This document shows positions 9,614 to 20,234 of a stretch of DNA of 64,000 nucleotides, one piece after another; position 1 is the stretch's first letter; every line of letters starts with the position of its first letter. The stretch lies in the NCBI RefSeq assembly GCF_964204865.1, contig NC_135259.1, positions 18,548,974-18,612,973 of the forward strand, given 5' to 3'. The position numbers and the translations under genes are program-made. The stretch comes from Styela clava. Taxonomy: Eukaryota; Chordata; Ascidiacea; Stolidobranchia; Styelidae. The notes beneath the pieces were generated by a model, which was not told the origin of the DNA, searched no databases, and saw only the letters and a program-made list of their open reading frames with translations.

Positions 9614-9705
9614 CGTCCCTGGGTGGGCTTGAACCACCAACCTTTCGGTACCCATCAGTATAAGAGGTAATAGCCGAACGCGCTGACCGATTGCGCCACA
9701 GAGAC
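9614..9705 (-). tRNA. tRNA-Asn with ATT anticodon, intron
   Basis: Third ATT copy, counterpart of 7043 in the 2571-bp repeat. Confidence 0.85.
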
Positions 9706-9930
9706 CGACACGGACTATGGTTTGTTAATTTGTTTTTATAAAAGATTCGAAATGTCCAATATTTTTTGGTAATCTGCATTAAATTACATTGGTTTCAAAT
9801 GATTTTCTCAACACAACAAAACACATAATTTATAAATTTAAGAAAGAATTACATGAAGTATTTAAAATACTGACCTCGAAGACAGCATGGATATTAGTTC
9901 AGTGGAGAGAGTAGGTCATTTCTGCCGATA

Positions 9931-10002
9931 TCCCAGATGAACTAGGCGTTAGGATTTCAGGCTCTCACCCATGCGGCCCGGGTTCTATTCCAGGTCTGGG
10001 AA
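9931..10002 (+). pseudogene. Glu-like tRNA, CTC anticodon (degenerate)
   Basis: Same extra C-to-A change as at 7360, and the same 57-bp deletion downstream. Confidence 0.78.
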
Positions 10003-10301
10003 ACTCTTTATACCAAATCATTGATTGTTACAGTTGTAAAAGCGACAGTGACTGGGTAGGTTGTTCGTGAAGAACCATGTGGCCATTACAGTGTCAGCCT
10101 TTTAAAAAATTAATTTTTGATAGGAATAGTTTTTCAGTGATATTTCCAACATAAAACAAAGATATCAGCTGTATACAGAAGACAGAAGTACATGAAGTAT
10201 TTCAAATAATGACGAAGAAAACTACGCGGATATTACTTCAGTAGCGCTACATTGAGGTAACACCAATTTATTAGATAATACTTCTGCCAAGGGAATCGTA
10301 T

Positions 10302-10373
10302 TCCCAGATGGTCTAGGGGTTAGGATTCCTGGCTTTCACCCAGGCGGCCCGGGTTCGATTCCCGGTCTGGGAA
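10302..10373 (+). tRNA. tRNA-Glu-TTC
   Basis: Consensus copy, counterpart of 7731. Confidence 0.95.
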
Positions 10374-10689
10374 ACTTTTCTTCAAACAAAGATCAGGTAG
10401 GTCAGTTTTAGTTTTGAAACGTCAGAAAGATAATGGTGAAGCTTTACTCTTTAGGCTGTATTTCTCGAGTGACTAAAGAATATATTACCTTAACAAAAAC
10501 TTTCCAGAATGTGATTAGTGGGGTTTAACCTGATAATTTATCGATTTAACTGTTGTAGTTGTTAAGGAGGATGATCGTAAAGATGCATGCAAATATGGGA
10601 ATGTCACGAGTACAATAATATAACAGCACAACACTTTCACCTAACTTCAAGTCCGTGTCATTCTTTGAGATTAACGGTTATTAAGACAC

Positions 10690-10763
10690 TGGCCAGTACG
10701 GGGATCGAACCCGCGACATTCGCATTATTAGCACGACGCTCTAACCAACTGAGCTAACCGGCC
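10690..10763 (-). tRNA. tRNA-Ile-AAT, variant
   Basis: C39T as at 8119. Confidence 0.88.
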
Positions 10764-11210
10764 ATATGTTCTATTGAATATACTCAGCCAATTTCATTAA
10801 GACTCTTACAGTAATTGTCTTCAAAAAGGAAGTTGTGAAATGTTATTTTTTTAACTAAGAAAGTACTTTTCTCACACGAGTCAAAAGCGCTGATAGGAAA
10901 GTACTGAAATCGCCGTTGGGCTATTCCTTGTGGAAAAGTGGAATTCTTCTAAGCATATAGAGTGAGGGAGAAGTTTTTCATTTGATATTTTAGTCACCAT
11001 GGATTAATTGTGTGAAGAAACAGTAGAGGAACGAGATAGCATCTTTCAGTTACGAAGTACTAAATTCTATCAGCGACATTTGTTTTTGTAGTATCTGTTT
11101 GACTCTAGGAAACAGAAATTAAAGATAGACTTGCTATTCCTTAATATTAAATGGATTTCATCCGAGGGAACACACAGATAGAAAGGATTCATTTTTTAAA
11201 TAATAGACAG

Positions 11211-11302
11211 CGTCCCTGGGTGGGCTTGAACCACCAACCTTTCGGTACCCATCAGTATTAGAGGTAACAGCCGAACGCGCTGACCGATTGCGCCACAGAG
11301 AC
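11211..11302 (-). tRNA. tRNA-Asn-GTT with variant intron
   Basis: Same intron change as at 8640. Confidence 0.9.
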
Positions 11303-11527
11303 CGACACGGAATATGGTTTGTTAATTTGTTTTTATAAAAGATTCGAAATGTCCAATATTTTTTGGTAATCTGCATTAAATTACATTGGTTTCAAATGAT
11401 TTTCTCAACACAACAAAACACATAATTTATAAATTTAAGAAAGAATTACATGAAGTATTTAAAATACTGACCTCGAAGACAGCATGGATATTAGTTCAGT
11501 GGAGAGAGTTGGTCATTTCTGCCGATA

Positions 11528-11599
11528 TCCCAGATGAACTAGGCGTTAGGATTTCAGGCTCTCACCCATGCGGCCCGGGTTCTATTCCCGGTCTGGGAA
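11528..11599 (+). pseudogene. Glu-like tRNA, CTC anticodon (degenerate)
   Basis: Reference form. Confidence 0.8.
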
Positions 11600-11955
11600 A
11601 CTCTTTATACCAAATATTTTAAATTTTTGATTTCGTTCACAAGGATCATTCGTGAGGTTTTATATGTCAAATCATTGATTGTTACAGTTGTAAAAGCGAC
11701 AGTGGCTTGGTAGGTTGTTCGTGAAGAACCATGTGGCCATTACAGTGTCAGCCTTATAATAAATTAATTTTGGATAGGAATAGTTTTTCAGTGATACTTC
11801 CAACATAAAACAAAGATATCAGCTGTATACAGAAGACAGAAGTACATGAAGTATTTCAAATAATGACGAAGAAAACTACGCGGATATTACTTCAGTAGCG
11901 CTACATTGAGGTAACACCAATTTATTAGATAATACTTCTGCCAAAGTAAGCGTAT

Positions 11956-12027
11956 TCCCAGATGGTCTAGGGGTTAGGATTCCTGGCTTTCACCCAGGCG
12001 GCCCGGGTTCGATTCCCGGTCTGGGAA
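11956..12027 (+). tRNA. tRNA-Glu-TTC
   Basis: Consensus copy. Confidence 0.95.
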
Positions 12028-12343
12028 ACTTTTCTTCAAACAAAGATCAGGTAGGTCAGTTTTAGTTTTGAAACGTCAGAAAGATAATGGTGAAGCTTTA
12101 CTCTTTAGGCTGTATTTCTCGAGTGACTAAAGAATATATTACCTTAAAAAAAACTTTCCAGAATGTGATTAGTGGGGTTTAACCTGATAATTTATCGATT
12201 TAACTGTTGTAGTTGTTAAGGAGGATGATCGTAAAGATGCATGCAAATATGGGAATGTCACGAGTACAATAATATAACAGCACAACACTTTCACCTAACT
12301 TCAAGTCCGTGTCATTCTTTGAGATTAACGGTTAATAAGACAC

Positions 12344-12417
12344 TGGCCAGTACGGGGATCGAACCCGCGACATTCGCGTTATTAGCAAGACGCTCTAACC
12401 AACTGAGCTAACCGGCC
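12344..12417 (-). tRNA. tRNA-Ile-AAT, variant
   Basis: G29T breaks one anticodon-stem pair (with C41); the same change recurs at 53512. Confidence 0.83.
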
Positions 12418-12864
12418 ATATGTTCTATTGAATATACTCAGCCAATTTCATTAAGACTCTTACAGTAATTGTCTTCAAAAAGGAAGTTGTGAAATGTTAT
12501 TTTTTTAACTAAGAAAGTACTTTTCTCACACGAGTCAAAAGCGCTGATAGGAAAGTACTGAAATCGCCGTTGGGCTATTCCTTGTGGAAAAGTGGAATTC
12601 GTCTAAGCATATAGAGTGAGGGAGAAGTTTTTCATTTGATATTTTAGTCACCATGGATTAATTGTGTGAAGAAACAGTAGAGGAACGAGATAGCATCTTT
12701 CAGTTACGAAGTACTAAATTCTGTCAGCGACATTTGTTTTTGTAGTATCTGTTTGACTCTAGGAAACAGAAATTAAAGATAGACTTGCTATTCCTTAATA
12801 TTAAATAGATTTCATCCGAGGGAACACACAGATAGAAAGGATTCATTTTTTAAATAATAGACAG

Positions 12865-12956
12865 CGTCCCTGGGTGGGCTTGAACCACCAACCTTTCGGT
12901 ACCCATCAGTATAAGAGGTAACAGCCGAACGCGCTGACCGATTGCGCCACAGAGAC
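12865..12956 (-). tRNA. tRNA-Asn-GTT with intron
   Basis: Consensus gene; the 5' flank has two private changes. Confidence 0.92.
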
Positions 12957-13181
12957 CGACTCGGACTATTGTTTGTTAATTTGTTTTTATAAAAGATTCG
13001 AAATGTCCAATATTTTTTGGTAATCTGCATTAAATTACATTGGTTTTAAATGATTTTCTCAACACAACAAAACACATAATTTATAAATTTAAGAAAGAAT
13101 TACATGGAGTATTTAAAATACTGACCTCGAAGACAGCATGGATATTAGTTCAGTGGAGAGAGTAGGTCATTTCTGCCGATA

Positions 13182-13253
13182 TCCCAGATGAACTAGGTGT
13201 TAGGATTTCAGGCTCTCACCCATGCGGCCCGGGTTCTATTCCCGGTCTGGGAA
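13182..13253 (+). pseudogene. Glu-like tRNA, CTC anticodon (degenerate)
   Basis: One further D-loop change (ctaggtgtt). Confidence 0.78.
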
Positions 13254-13609
13254 ACTCTTTACACCAAATATTTTAAATTTTTGATTTCTTTCAGAAGGAT
13301 CATTAGTGAGGTTTTATATGTCAAATCATTGATTGTTACAGTTGTAAAAGCGACAGTGACTTGGTAGGTTGTTCGTGAAAAACCATGTGGCCATTACAGT
13401 GTCAGCCTTATAATAAATTAATTTTGGATAGGAATAGTTTTTCAGTGATATTTCCAACATAAAACAAAGATATCAGCTGTATACAGAAGACAGAAGTACA
13501 TGAAGTATTTCAAATAATGACGAAGAAAACTACGCGGATATTACTTCAGTAGCGCTACATTGAGGTAACACCAATTTATTAGATAATACTTCTGCCAAAG
13601 TAATCGTAT

Positions 13610-13681
13610 TCCCAGATGGTCTAGGGGTTAGGATTCCTGGCTTTCACCCAGGCGGCCCGGGTTCGATTCCCGGTCTGGGAA
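13610..13681 (+). tRNA. tRNA-Glu-TTC
   Basis: Consensus copy. Confidence 0.95.
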
Positions 13682-13992
13682 ACTTTTCTTCAAACAAAGA
13701 TCAGGTAGTTTTAGTTTTGAAACGTCAGAAAGATAATGGTGAAGCTTTACTCTTTAGGCTGTATTTCTCGAGTGACTAAAGAATATATTACCTTAACAAA
13801 AACTTTCCAGAATGTGATTAGTGGGGTTTAACCTGATAATTTATCGATTTCACTGTTGTAGTTGTTAAGGAGGATGATCGTAAAGATGCATGCAAATATC
13901 GGAATGTCACGAGTACAATAATATAACAGCACAACACTTTCACCTAACTTCAAGCCCGCGTCATTCTTTGAGATTAACGGCTAATAAGACAC

Positions 13993-14066
13993 TGGCCAGT
14001 ACGGGGATCAAACCCGCGACATTCGCGTTATTAGCACGACGCTCTAAACAACTGAGCTAACCGGCC
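13993..14066 (-). pseudogene. tRNA-Ile-AAT, damaged
   Basis: C56T hits the invariant T-loop/B-box C and G19T the invariant D-loop G, so both the B box and the elbow contact are compromised. Confidence 0.7.
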
Positions 14067-14513
14067 ATATGTTCTATTGAATATACTCAGCCAATTTCAT
14101 TAAGACTCTTACAGTAATTGTCTTCAAAAAGGAAGTTGTGAAATGTTATTTTTTTAACTAAGAAAGTACTTTTCTCACACGAGTCAAAAGCGCTGATAGG
14201 AAAGTACTGAAATCGCCGTTGGGCTATTCCTTGTGGAAAAGTGGAATTCGTCTAAGCATATAGAGTGAAGGAGAAGTTTTTTATTTGATATTTTAGTCAC
14301 CATGGATTAATTGTGTGAAGAAACAGTAGAGGAACGAGATAGCATCTTTCAGTTACGAAGTACTAAATTCTGTCAGCGACATTTGTTTTTGTAGTATCTG
14401 TTTGACTCTAGGAAACAGAAATTAAAGATAGACTTGCTATTCCTTAATATTAAATGGATTTCATCCGAGGGAACACACAGATAGAAAGGATTCATTTTTT
14501 AAATAATAGACAG

Positions 14514-14605
14514 CGTCCCTGGGTGGGCTTGAACCACCAACCTTTCGGTACCCATCAGTATAAGAGGTAACAGCCGAACGCGCTGACCGATTGTGCCACA
14601 GAGAC
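14514..14605 (-). tRNA. tRNA-Asn-GTT with intron, variant
   Basis: G12A breaks a D-stem pair and alters the A box. Confidence 0.78.
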
Positions 14606-14830
14606 CGACACGGAATATGGTTTGTTAATTTGTTTTTATAAAAGATTCGAAATGTCCAATATTTTTTGGTAATCTGAATTAAATTACATTGGTTTTAAAT
14701 GATTTTCTCAACACAACATAACACATAATTTATAAATTCAAGAAAGAATTACATGAAGTATTTAAAATACTGACCTCAAAGACAGCATGGATATTAGTTC
14801 AGTGGAGAGAGTAGGTCATTTCTGCCGATA

Positions 14831-14902
14831 TCCCAGATGAACTAGGCGTTAGGATTTCAGGCTCACACCCATGCGGCCCGGGTTCTATTCCCGGTCTGGG
14901 AA
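14831..14902 (+). pseudogene. Glu-like tRNA, CAC anticodon (degenerate)
   Basis: As the reference at 245, but the middle anticodon base has changed, giving CAC. Confidence 0.75.
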
Positions 14903-15258
14903 ACTCTTTATACCAAATATTTTAAATTTTTGATTTCTTTCAGAAGGATCATTAGTGAGGTTTTATATGTCAAATCATTGATTGTTACAGTTGTAAAAGC
15001 GACAGTGACTTGGTAGGTTGTTCGTGAAGAACCATGTGGCCATTACAGTGTCAGCCTTATAATAAATTAATTTTGGATAGGAATAGTTTTCCAGTGATAT
15101 TTCCAACATAAAACAAAGATATCAGATGTATACAGAAGACAGAAGTACATGAAGTATTTCAAATAATGACGAAGAAAACTACGCGGATATTACTTCAGTA
15201 GCGCTACATTGAGGTAACACCAATTTATTAGATAATACTTCTGCCAAAGTAATCGTAT

Positions 15259-15330
15259 TCCCAGATGGTCTAGGGGTTAGGATTCCTGGCTTTCACCCAG
15301 GCGGCCCGGGTTCGATTCCCGGTCTGGGAA
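15259..15330 (+). tRNA. tRNA-Glu-TTC
   Basis: Consensus copy. Confidence 0.95.
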
Positions 15331-15639
15331 ACTTTTCTTCAAACAAAGATCAGGTAGGTCAGTTTTAGTTTTGAAACGTCAGAAAGATAATGGTGAAGCT
15401 TTACTCTTTAGGCTGTATTTCTCGAGTGACTAAAGAATATATTACCTTAACAAAAACTTTCCAGAATGTGGGGTTTAACCTGATAATTTATCGATTTCAC
15501 TGTTGTAGTTGTTAAGGAGGATGATCGTAAAGATGCATGCAAATATGGGAATGTCACGAGTACAATAATATAACAGCACAACACTTTCACCTAACTTCAA
15601 GCCCGCGTCATTCTTTGAGATTAACGGCTAATAAGACAC

Positions 15640-15713
15640 TGGCCAGTACGGGGATCGAACCCGCGACATTCGCGTTATTAGCACGACGCTCTAACCAACT
15701 GAGCTAACCGGCC
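15640..15713 (-). tRNA. tRNA-Ile-AAT
   Basis: Consensus copy. Confidence 0.95.
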
Positions 15714-16160
15714 ATATGTTCTATTGAATATACTCAGCCAGTTTCATTAAGACTCTTACAGTAATTGTCTTCAAAAAGGAAGTTGTGAAATGTTATTTTT
15801 TTAACTAAGAAAGTACTTTTTTCACACGAGTCAAAAGCGCTGATAGGAAAGTACTGAAATCGCCGTTGGGCTATTCCTTGTGGAAAAGTGGAATTCGTCT
15901 AAGCATATAGAGTGAGGGAGAAGTTTTTCATTTGATATTTTAGTCACCATGGATTAATTGTGTGAAGAAACAGTAGAGGAACGAGATAGCATCTTTCAGT
16001 TACGAAGTACTAAATTCTGTCAGCGACATTTGTTTTTGTAGTATCTGTTTGACTCTAGGAAACAGAAATTAAAGATAGACTTGCTATTCCTTAATATTAA
16101 ATGGATTTCATCCGAGGGAACACACAGATAGAAAGGATTCATTTTTTAAATAATAGACAG

Positions 16161-16252
16161 CATCCCTGGGTGGGCTTGAACCACCAACCTTTCGGTACCC
16201 ATCAGTATAAGAGGTAACAGCCGAACGCGCTGACCGATTGCGCCACAGAGAC
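16161..16252 (-). tRNA. tRNA-Asn-GTT with intron, variant
   Basis: C72T makes the terminal acceptor pair G-U. Confidence 0.85.
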
Positions 16253-16477
16253 CGACACGGACTATGGTTTGTTAATTTGTTTTTATAAAAGATTCGAAAT
16301 GTCCAATATTTTTTGGTAATCTGCATTAAATTACATTGGTTTTAAATGATTTTCTCAACACAACAAAACACATAATTTATAAATTTAAGAAAGAATTACA
16401 TGAAGTATTTAAAATACTGACCTCGAAGACAGCATGGATATTAGTTCAGTGGAGAGAGTAGGTCATTTCTGCCGATA

Positions 16478-16549
16478 TCCCAGATGAACTAGGCGTTAGG
16501 ATTTCAGGCTCTCACCCATGCGGCCCGGGTTCTATTACCGGTCTGGGAA
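16478..16549 (+). pseudogene. Glu-like tRNA, CTC anticodon (degenerate)
   Basis: Extra C-to-A change in the 3' T stem (tattaccgg). Confidence 0.78.
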
Positions 16550-16905
16550 ACTCTTTATACCAAATATTTTAAATTTTTGATTTCTTTCAGAAGGATCATT
16601 AGTGAGGTTTTATATGTCAAATCATTGATTGTTACAGTTGTAAAAGCGACAGTGACTTGGTAGGTTGTTCGTGAAGAACCATGTGGCCATTACAGTGTCA
16701 GCCTTATAATAAATTAATTTTGGATAGGAATAGTTTTTCAGTGATATTTCCAACATAAAACAAAGATATCAGCTGTATACAGAAGACAGAAGTACATGAA
16801 GTATTTCAAATAATGACGAAGAAAACTACGCGGATATTACTTCAGTAGCGCTACATTGAGGTAACACCAATTTATTAGATAATACTTCTGTCAAAGTAAT
16901 CGTAT

Positions 16906-16977
16906 TCCCAGATGGTCTAGGGGTTAGGATTCCTGGCTTTCACCCAGGCGGCCCAGGTTCGATTCCCGGTCTGGGAA
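16906..16977 (+). tRNA. tRNA-Glu-TTC, variant
   Basis: G51A breaks one T-stem pair. Confidence 0.85.
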
Positions 16978-17293
16978 ACTTTTCTTCAAACAAAGATCAG
17001 GTAGGTCAGTTTTAGTTTTGAAACGTCAGAAAGATAATGGTGAAGCTTTACTCTTTAGGCTGTATTTCTCGAGTGACTAAAGAATATATTACCTTAACAA
17101 AAACTTTCCAGAATGTGATTAGTGGGGTTTAACCTGATAATTTATCGATTTAACTGTTGTAGTTGTTAAGGAGGATGATCGTAAAGATGCATGCAAATAT
17201 GGGAATGTCACGAGTACAATAATATAACAGCACAACACTTTCACCTAACTTCAAGCCCGTGTCATTCTTTGAGATTAACGGCTAATAAGACAC

Positions 17294-17367
17294 TGGCCAG
17301 TACGGGGATCGAACCCGCGACATTCGCGTTATTAGCACGACGCTCTAACCAACTGAGCTAACCGGCC
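17294..17367 (-). tRNA. tRNA-Ile-AAT
   Basis: Consensus copy. Confidence 0.95.
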
Positions 17368-17814
17368 ATATGTTCTTTTGAATATACTCAGCCAATTTCA
17401 TTAGGACTCTTACAGTAATTGTCTTCAAAAAGGAAGTTGTGAAATGTTATTTTTTTAACTATGAAAGTACTTTTCTCACACGAGTCAAAAGCGCTGATAG
17501 GAAAGTACTGAAATCGCCGTTGGGCTATTCCTTGTGGAAAAGTGGAATTCGTCTAAGCATATAGAGTGAGGGAGAAGTTTTTCATTTGATATTTTAGTCA
17601 CCATGGATTAATTGTGTGAAGAAACAGTAGAGGAACGAGATAGCATCTTTCAGTTACGAAGTACCAAATTCTGTCAGCGACATTTGTTTTTGTAGTATCT
17701 GTTTGACTCTAGGAAACAGAAATTAAAGATAGACTTGCTATTCCTTAATATTAAATGGATTTCATCCGAGGGAACACACAGATAGAAAGGATTCATTTTT
17801 TAAATAATAGACAG

Positions 17815-17906
17815 CGTCCCTGGGTGGGCTTGAACCACCAACCTTTCGGTACCCATCAGTATAAGAGGTAACAGCCGAACGCGCTGACCGATTGCGCCAC
17901 AGAGAC
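17815..17906 (-). tRNA. tRNA-Asn-GTT with intron
   Basis: Consensus copy, last Asn gene before the retrotransposon. Confidence 0.92.
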
Positions 17907-18131
17907 CGACACGGACTATGGTTTGTTAATTTGTTTTTATAAAAGATTCGAAATGTCCAATATTTTTTGGTAATCTGCATTAAATTACATTGGTTTTAAA
18001 TGATTTTCTCAACACAAAAAAACACATAATTTATAAATTTAAGAAAGAATTACATGAAGTATTTAAAATACTGACCTCGAAGACAGCATGGATATTAGTT
18101 CAGTGGAGAGAGTAGGTCATTTCTGCCGATA

Positions 18132-18203
18132 TCCCAGATGAACTAGGCGTTAGGATTTCAGGCTCTCACCCATGCGGCCCGGGTTCTATTCCCGGTCTGG
18201 GAA
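18132..18203 (+). pseudogene. Glu-like tRNA, CTC anticodon (degenerate)
   Basis: Reference form. Confidence 0.8.
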
Positions 18204-18559
18204 ACTCTTTATACCAAATATTTTAAATTTTTGATTTTTTTCAGAAGGATCATTAGTGAGGTTTTATATGTCAAATCATTGATTGTTACAGTTGTAAAAG
18301 CGACAGTGACTTGGTAGGTTGTTCGTGAAGAACCATGTGGCCATTACAGTGTCAGCCTTATAATAAATTAATTTTGGATAGGAATAGTTTTTCAGTGATA
18401 TTTCCAACATAAAACAAAGATATCAGCTGTATACAGAAGACAGAAGTACATGAAGTATTTCAAATAATGACGAAGAAAACTACGCGGATATTACTTCAGT
18501 AGCGCTACATTGAGGTAACACCAATTTATTAGATAATACTTCTGCCAAAGTAATCGTAT

Positions 18560-18589
18560 TCCCAGATAGTCTAGGGGTTAGGATTCCTG
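18560..18589 (+). pseudogene. tRNA-Glu-TTC 5' half, split by retrotransposon
   Basis: First 30 bases of a Glu gene (acceptor strand, D arm, start of the anticodon stem) with G10 changed to A. The gene is cut here; the anticodon, most of the T arm and the B box (32 bp) are gone. Confidence 0.9.
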
Positions 18590-18596
18590 CCTGTTA

Positions 18597-18638
18597 GTTG
18601 TGGTAGAGCGTTGGTTAAAGCGCCTGTCTGTCAAACAG
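18597..18638 (+). other. tRNA 5'-half-like leader of the retrotransposon
   Basis: The bases just before the ORF1 ATG read like a tRNA 5' half: a D-arm-like part (gttggttaaagcgcc) and an anticodon-arm-like part (ctgtctgtcaaacag). They resemble metazoan tRNA-Thr except around the anticodon. They may supply an A-box-like promoter or derive from a template jump onto a tRNA. The resemblance is by eye. Confidence 0.45.
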
Positions 18639-18639
18639 C

Positions 18640-20106
18640 ATGGATTACGCGAAAGCAGGCAGTGCAACAACAGGGAGAGAAGCAACAACCCGGGACTATT
18701 CTGCGGCTGTCGCATCGAACCCACCAGTAGAAACATCACCAGGAGAAGCAAGACCAAGAACGGTTTTCCTCAAAACGGACACGGAATTCACCTTCGCCTC
18801 AATAATGGAATTACTGAAAAACAATGAAAAAACTAAGGAATATACAAACGAAATTAAGGGATTATATGAGACCCGCAAGGGCCAATGGATTTTAACGTTT
18901 GCACCTACGGACGGTCCAAATAACAGCTGCAGGGAAAGTTTCTTGGAAGCTACACAAGGACAAATTAAAACAGCAGAAGCACAAATCGCTGTACAAATGC
19001 CGAGCGATGCATCCGTAAGGATTTCAGTGAAGGATATACCTCACGAAATATCCTATGACAAAGCTGTTCATACGATCAACCAGCTGGGTTGTGGGACAGT
19101 AAAGAGTGCTATTAAGAATTGGCACAGAGGGACTGACGTATATAACGGCTACATAGCTTTCATAATAGAGGGTTTTAAAAAGGAACGATTACCAGACTAT
19201 GTAGTGTTCAAAGGCCTCAAATGTAAAACATATCTTCCGAAAGAACTATACATTCCAAAATGTGGAAGATGTCTACAATCTGGACACACATTCATAGACT
19301 GTAATAACGAGCCTGTCTGCAGATATTGTAGACAGGCTGGACATTTACAAAAGGACTGCCAAACAAAAGCTAGAGACTTTCCAGTCATAGGAAATTACAC
19401 AAAAACCTGGACTTTTCCCAAACAAAGGAGGACGCAACAGATAATTCCTACAAATTCACATAGCAAAACAAAACAAAACAATGGAAACACCAAGCAAAAC
19501 CGACCGGTAATTACACCTAATCAGGTTAATTGCCAATCAACCGAAGAAATTACACCTACAAAGAACAAACAGGAAACAACGCAGGGTGGCAAGGATAAAT
19601 CCATCTCCGAATTTTCTCCGTCGGCCTCTGAACTACGTGAAATAAGTGACTGGTCGGAATGTGAAGATGTCGGAATCACAACAAGTCCGAGTCAAACCCC
19701 CCAAAAAGACGCGCAACTTGGAGAATCGCCCAAAGTCGCACAACCTGGAAATACCCATCAAACACCTAAACAACCGGAACCGAGCAGAAAACTGAAACAA
19801 ACTTCGACCATCGGCAATACGCCTTTCCACCCTCCACCGAAAGGGAAGGCCTATGTTAAAGTCATGGTCCATAAATATGAAGCGCACGACACAACAACGT
19901 CTTTATTTAGCGACGTTCCGGATGAAATTCTCTCTGCCCCAGCAGTTCTAGGAAATAACGAACACATAGTAGATCTGACGGACGCAAACCTGGACAACTC
20001 CGACATGAACAATAAAAGAAATAGAGAATCGTCATCGGAATCATCCTTTTCGGCTACAACCGAAACAAAATTAACTGGAAAAAATAAAAAAGGAAAGCGT
20101 AAGTGA
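18640..20106 (+). CDS. Retrotransposon ORF1 nucleic-acid-binding protein
   Basis: 488 residues. In L1/Tx1-type elements ORF1 binds element RNA and acts as chaperone in the ribonucleoprotein. The N-terminal ~45 residues look disordered. Residues ~46-205 form a folded region like the RRM-type part of such proteins. Two CCHC zinc knuckles follow: C208-x2-C211-x4-H216-x4-C221 and C227-x2-C230-x4-H235-x4-C240. The rest (~245-488) is polar, rich in Gln, Thr, Ser and Pro, and ends in a Lys/Arg cluster that could be a nuclear signal. The start is the first ATG after the tRNA-like leader; the real start could lie further in, because the first ~40 residues are low-complexity. The frame is fully open, unlike ORF2. 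Confidence 0.9.
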   Translation: MDYAKAGSATTGREATTRDYSAAVASNPPVETSPGEARPRTVFLKTDTEFTFASIMELLKNNEKTKEYTNEIKGLYETRKGQWILTFAPTDGPNNSCRESFLEATQGQIKTAEAQIAVQMPSDASVRISVKDIPHEISYDKAVHTINQLGCGTVKSAIKNWHRGTDVYNGYIAFIIEGFKKERLPDYVVFKGLKCKTYLPKELYIPKCGRCLQSGHTFIDCNNEPVCRYCRQAGHLQKDCQTKARDFPVIGNYTKTWTFPKQRRTQQIIPTNSHSKTKQNNGNTKQNRPVITPNQVNCQSTEEITPTKNKQETTQGGKDKSISEFSPSASELREISDWSECEDVGITTSPSQTPQKDAQLGESPKVAQPGNTHQTPKQPEPSRKLKQTSTIGNTPFHPPPKGKAYVKVMVHKYEAHDTTTSLFSDVPDEILSAPAVLGNNEHIVDLTDANLDNSDMNNKRNRESSSESSFSATTETKLTGKNKKGKRK

Positions 20107-20234
20107 ATGAAACTTTTAAAATTTTCAGAAACTGCTTTTTATACGTCTACTGACGTACAAACTTATAAACTATAATTCGGGATATTATTTGCTTATACCA
20201 TAAATAGTAGCATACACCTTTTTACTAGGTATAT
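20107..20234 (+). other. ORF1-ORF2 gap
   Basis: 128 AT-rich bases without a coding frame; an independent or reinitiating start for ORF2 would be needed. No frameshift linkage is visible. Confidence 0.6.

Larger units (their letters stand above)
9382..11952. repeat. 2571-bp higher-order repeat, copy 2
   Basis: Near-identical to the preceding copy; I noticed a single substitution near 10100. The pair looks like a recent unequal-crossover duplication of a two-unit block. Confidence 0.9.
1..18559. repeat. Left part of tandem tDNA array
   Basis: Head-to-tail repeats of a unit carrying tRNA-Asn(-), Glu-CTC-like(+), tRNA-Glu-TTC(+) and tRNA-Ile-AAT(-). Measured Asn-to-Asn spacings are 1859 (3441-1582, enlarged by an inverted insert), 1654, 974, 974, 1597, 974, 1597, 1654, 1649, 1647 and 1654 bp. 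The array continues beyond the left edge, which cuts a tRNA-Asn gene. Large tandem tRNA repeats are known elsewhere (the Xenopus laevis tDNA repeat, Entamoeba tRNA arrays), but I do not recognise this gene combination. Confidence 0.97.

Noticed and set aside
18600-18827. 75-codon frame overlapping the ORF1 start
   Set aside because: Alternative frame of the retrotransposon leader and ORF1; no domain and no continuation.
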